Positions 32,990 to 34,295 of a stretch of 34,295 bases of DNA are shown one piece after another. The stretch is taken from the NCBI GenBank assembly GCA_945883745.1, contig CAMCYH010000027.1:1-34295 (forward strand). Reading direction: 5' to 3'. The notes under the pieces were generated by a model. That model was not told where the DNA came from. It made no database searches and worked only from the letters and a program-made list of their open reading frames with translations. A program made the position numbers and the translations under genes. Source of the stretch: Candidatus Kuenenia stuttgartensis. GTDB lineage: Bacteria > Planctomycetota > Planctomycetia > Pirellulales > UBA1268. Position 1 is the first letter of the stretch, and every line of letters begins with the position of its first letter.

Positions 32990-33721
32990 TCAGGTGGACA
33001 GTGTGCGTGAGTCTTCTCCCTGAAACGAGTGCCACGAGATCCGGCCGCTACCGGTGTCGATGACAATGTGGCAGGGAACCGCACCGGGCTGGCGGCCGGG
33101 ATTGAAGACCCACGTCGTTTCCAGGCGATCGACCCACGACCCGGTACCGAGAAAGGGGGCGTTGTGGATGTGTCCGCAGAGAACGGCAAAGGGCTGGTAA
33201 AGCCGAATCCATTCGGCCAAAGCATCGTCACCGGCAGGCCCGCGGCCCGTCCAGCACGTCGCCGAGCCTGACGGGGGCGCGTGGTAGACCCACACCCAGG
33301 TTCGTGGTGCCGTGGCGAGCGACTGGGCATCGTCGTGGAGCTGCCGTGCCACATCGTCTTTGGTCGCATCCCCATCCCACCATGGACAGATCGAAAGCAG
33401 CCACGACCCACAGACGATCCGTTCACCATCGCAGGGAATCCCCAGGCCACGCACCTGCTCGAGCCAGATCGCCGACTTGTCGCCCGCCGCACCGCGGCCA
33501 GTGAGGTCGTGATTCCCTGAACAGACAAGGAGCCGCGTCCGTTGGCCGAGGGCCGCGATCAGTTTCGTGACCACGACCACCTGGGCGGCCACCGGCACTG
33601 GCGAGGCAAGATCGAGAAGGTCTCCGGCGATCACGACCACGTCGTAAGACGATACCTCCCGCTGCAGCCAGTCAAATTGCGGCAGGGTGTAATGGAGATC
33701 CGCAACCAACAAGACCTTCAT
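32990..33721 (-). CDS. Calcineurin-type metallophosphoesterase
   Basis: The 243-residue protein has the metallophosphoesterase signature: D8-L-H10, G-D34 (A-G-D-L-L-D), G-N70-H71-D, Y-H-A-P-P-S-G near 148, and G-H-I-H near 185. These residues hold two divalent metals for phosphoester hydrolysis. No signal peptide is seen, so it is cytoplasmic. The substrate cannot be read; members act on nucleotides, lipids or proteins. It starts 12 bases after trpC on the same strand, so it is probably co-transcribed with trpC although a link to tryptophan synthesis is not obvious. Cyclic nucleotide hydrolysis would be an interesting possibility given the neighbouring cNMP-fold gene, but that is speculation. 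Confidence 0.88.
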   Translation of the reverse strand: MKVLLVADLHYTLPQFDWLQREVSSYDVVVIAGDLLDLASPVPVAAQVVVVTKLIAALGQRTRLLVCSGNHDLTGRGAAGDKSAIWLEQVRGLGIPCDGERIVCGSWLLSICPWWDGDATKDDVARQLHDDAQSLATAPRTWVWVYHAPPSGSATCWTGRGPAGDDALAEWIRLYQPFAVLCGHIHNAPFLGTGSWVDRLETTWVFNPGRQPGAVPCHIVIDTGSGRISWHSFQGEDSRTLST

Positions 33722-33733
33722 GCGACGACGCTT

Positions 33734-34295
33734 TCATGAGGGCTCGAGAGTCTTTCCCTGCAGCGCCGCTGCTGCGACACCCGGGTCGGGCTGTTTGAGC
33801 AGCGACTCGCCCACGAGCATCGCGGCGATGCCGGCGGCCTCGAGCCGTTCGACGTCGGCCCGGGTCTTGATGCCGCTCTCCGCCACGAGCACCACGTCGT
33901 CGGGCACCCGCTCCCGGAGTCGCAGCACGTGATCGAGATCGGTGGTCATCGTCTTCAAGTTGCGGTTGTTGATGCCGACGAGCGTCGCCCCTAGATCGAG
34001 CACCCGCGGCAGGTTCTCCTCATCGTGGAGTTCCACCAGCGGCGTCATGCCGAGGTCAAGGATGTCGCGATAGAGGCTCCGCAGGTGGCAGTCGTCGAGG
34101 CACTCGGCGATGAGGAGCACGGCATCGGCACCGTGGGCCCGGGCCTCGATCACCTGATAGCGGTCGACGATGAATTCCTTCCGCAGCACGGGCAACGGCA
34201 CGGCGATCCGCGCCGCCTCGAGATCGACGAGGCTCCCGCCGAAGTCCCAGGCGTCGGTGAGCACCGAAAGAGCCGCTGCGCCAGCGGCCGCATAG
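33734..34295 (-). CDS. trpC: Indole-3-glycerol phosphate synthase, 5' truncated by window edge
   Basis: The visible C-terminal 186 residues match the TIM-barrel enzyme that converts CdRP to indole-3-glycerol phosphate in tryptophan synthesis. The motifs are A-L-S-V-L-T-D, P-V-L-R-K-E-F-I-V-D (catalytic lysine region), G-A-D-A-V-L-L-I, V-G-I-N-N-R-N-L-K-T and V-A-E-S-G-I. The reading frame stays open to the right edge, so the true start lies outside the window; the GTG at 34264 is an internal valine, not the start. The metallophosphoesterase gene follows. Confidence 0.95.
   Translation of the reverse strand, partial: YAAAGAAALSVLTDAWDFGGSLVDLEAARIAVPLPVLRKEFIVDRYQVIEARAHGADAVLLIAECLDDCHLRSLYRDILDLGMTPLVELHDEENLPRVLDLGATLVGINNRNLKTMTTDLDHVLRLRERVPDDVVLVAESGIKTRADVERLEAAGIAAMLVGESLLKQPDPGVAAAALQGKTLEPS

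Overview
This window is GC-rich chromosomal DNA from a planctomycete, probably Pirellulales-like. The strongest evidence is a very large secreted PSCyt1-DUF1549-DUF1553 (PSD1) cytochrome-type protein followed directly by a DUF1501 protein, a pairing characteristic of planctomycetes. An RpoD with a long acidic N-terminus and several small secreted proteins of planctomycete type agree with this. No rRNA, tRNA, CRISPR array, transposase or phage gene was seen. The content looks like core chromosome carrying small structured intergenic repeats.

Layout. 1-7.2 kb: a Cys-rich secreted protein with a strong terminator, a class IV-like histone-deacetylase-fold enzyme (minus), a 600-bp gap with hairpins, an SLC13-type permease with TrkA-C domains, a multi-span membrane protein, a secreted HEAT-repeat protein and an orphan GspF-like protein (both minus). 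7.4-12.0 kb: a tightly packed tyrA-purSL-purQ group. 12.2-16.1 kb: a lipoprotein, a SAF-domain (CpaB-like) protein with a long Pro/Ala/Gln-rich tail, and a convergent two-gene operon (zinc-ribbon membrane protein, then a zinc-independent quinone reductase-like enzyme). 16.5-18.1 kb: the RpoD-type sigma factor with a TTG start. 18.4-23.7 kb: PSD1, DUF1501 and a secreted VOC protein. 24.0-27.8 kb: APS kinase and a HEAT/PDZ protein (minus), divergent from a YgiQ-type radical SAM protein. 27.8-31.6 kb: a small secreted protein, a GNAT-like protein (minus), a sugar epimerase/reductase and an orphan OmpR-type response regulator. 31.6-34.3 kb: a stand-alone H-NOX haem protein divergent from a stand-alone cyclic-nucleotide-binding-fold protein, a metallophosphoesterase, and the 3' part of trpC running off the right edge.

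Two features stand out. First, there are two families of palindromic intergenic repeats. Family 1 has three copies, all lying 3' of genes; two of them have perfect inverted arms whose sequences differ by compensatory changes. Family 2 has two 82-bp copies. Second, the H-NOX protein keeps the haem ligand and the Y-x-S-x-R signature but has no histidine kinase or cyclase beside it. Its divergent partner is a cyclic-nucleotide-binding domain that lacks the phosphate-binding arginine. This may be an unusual gas-sensing module.

All functions are read from motifs by eye. Coordinates use the start codon judged most likely from ribosome-binding sites and family N-termini, and they include the stop codon.
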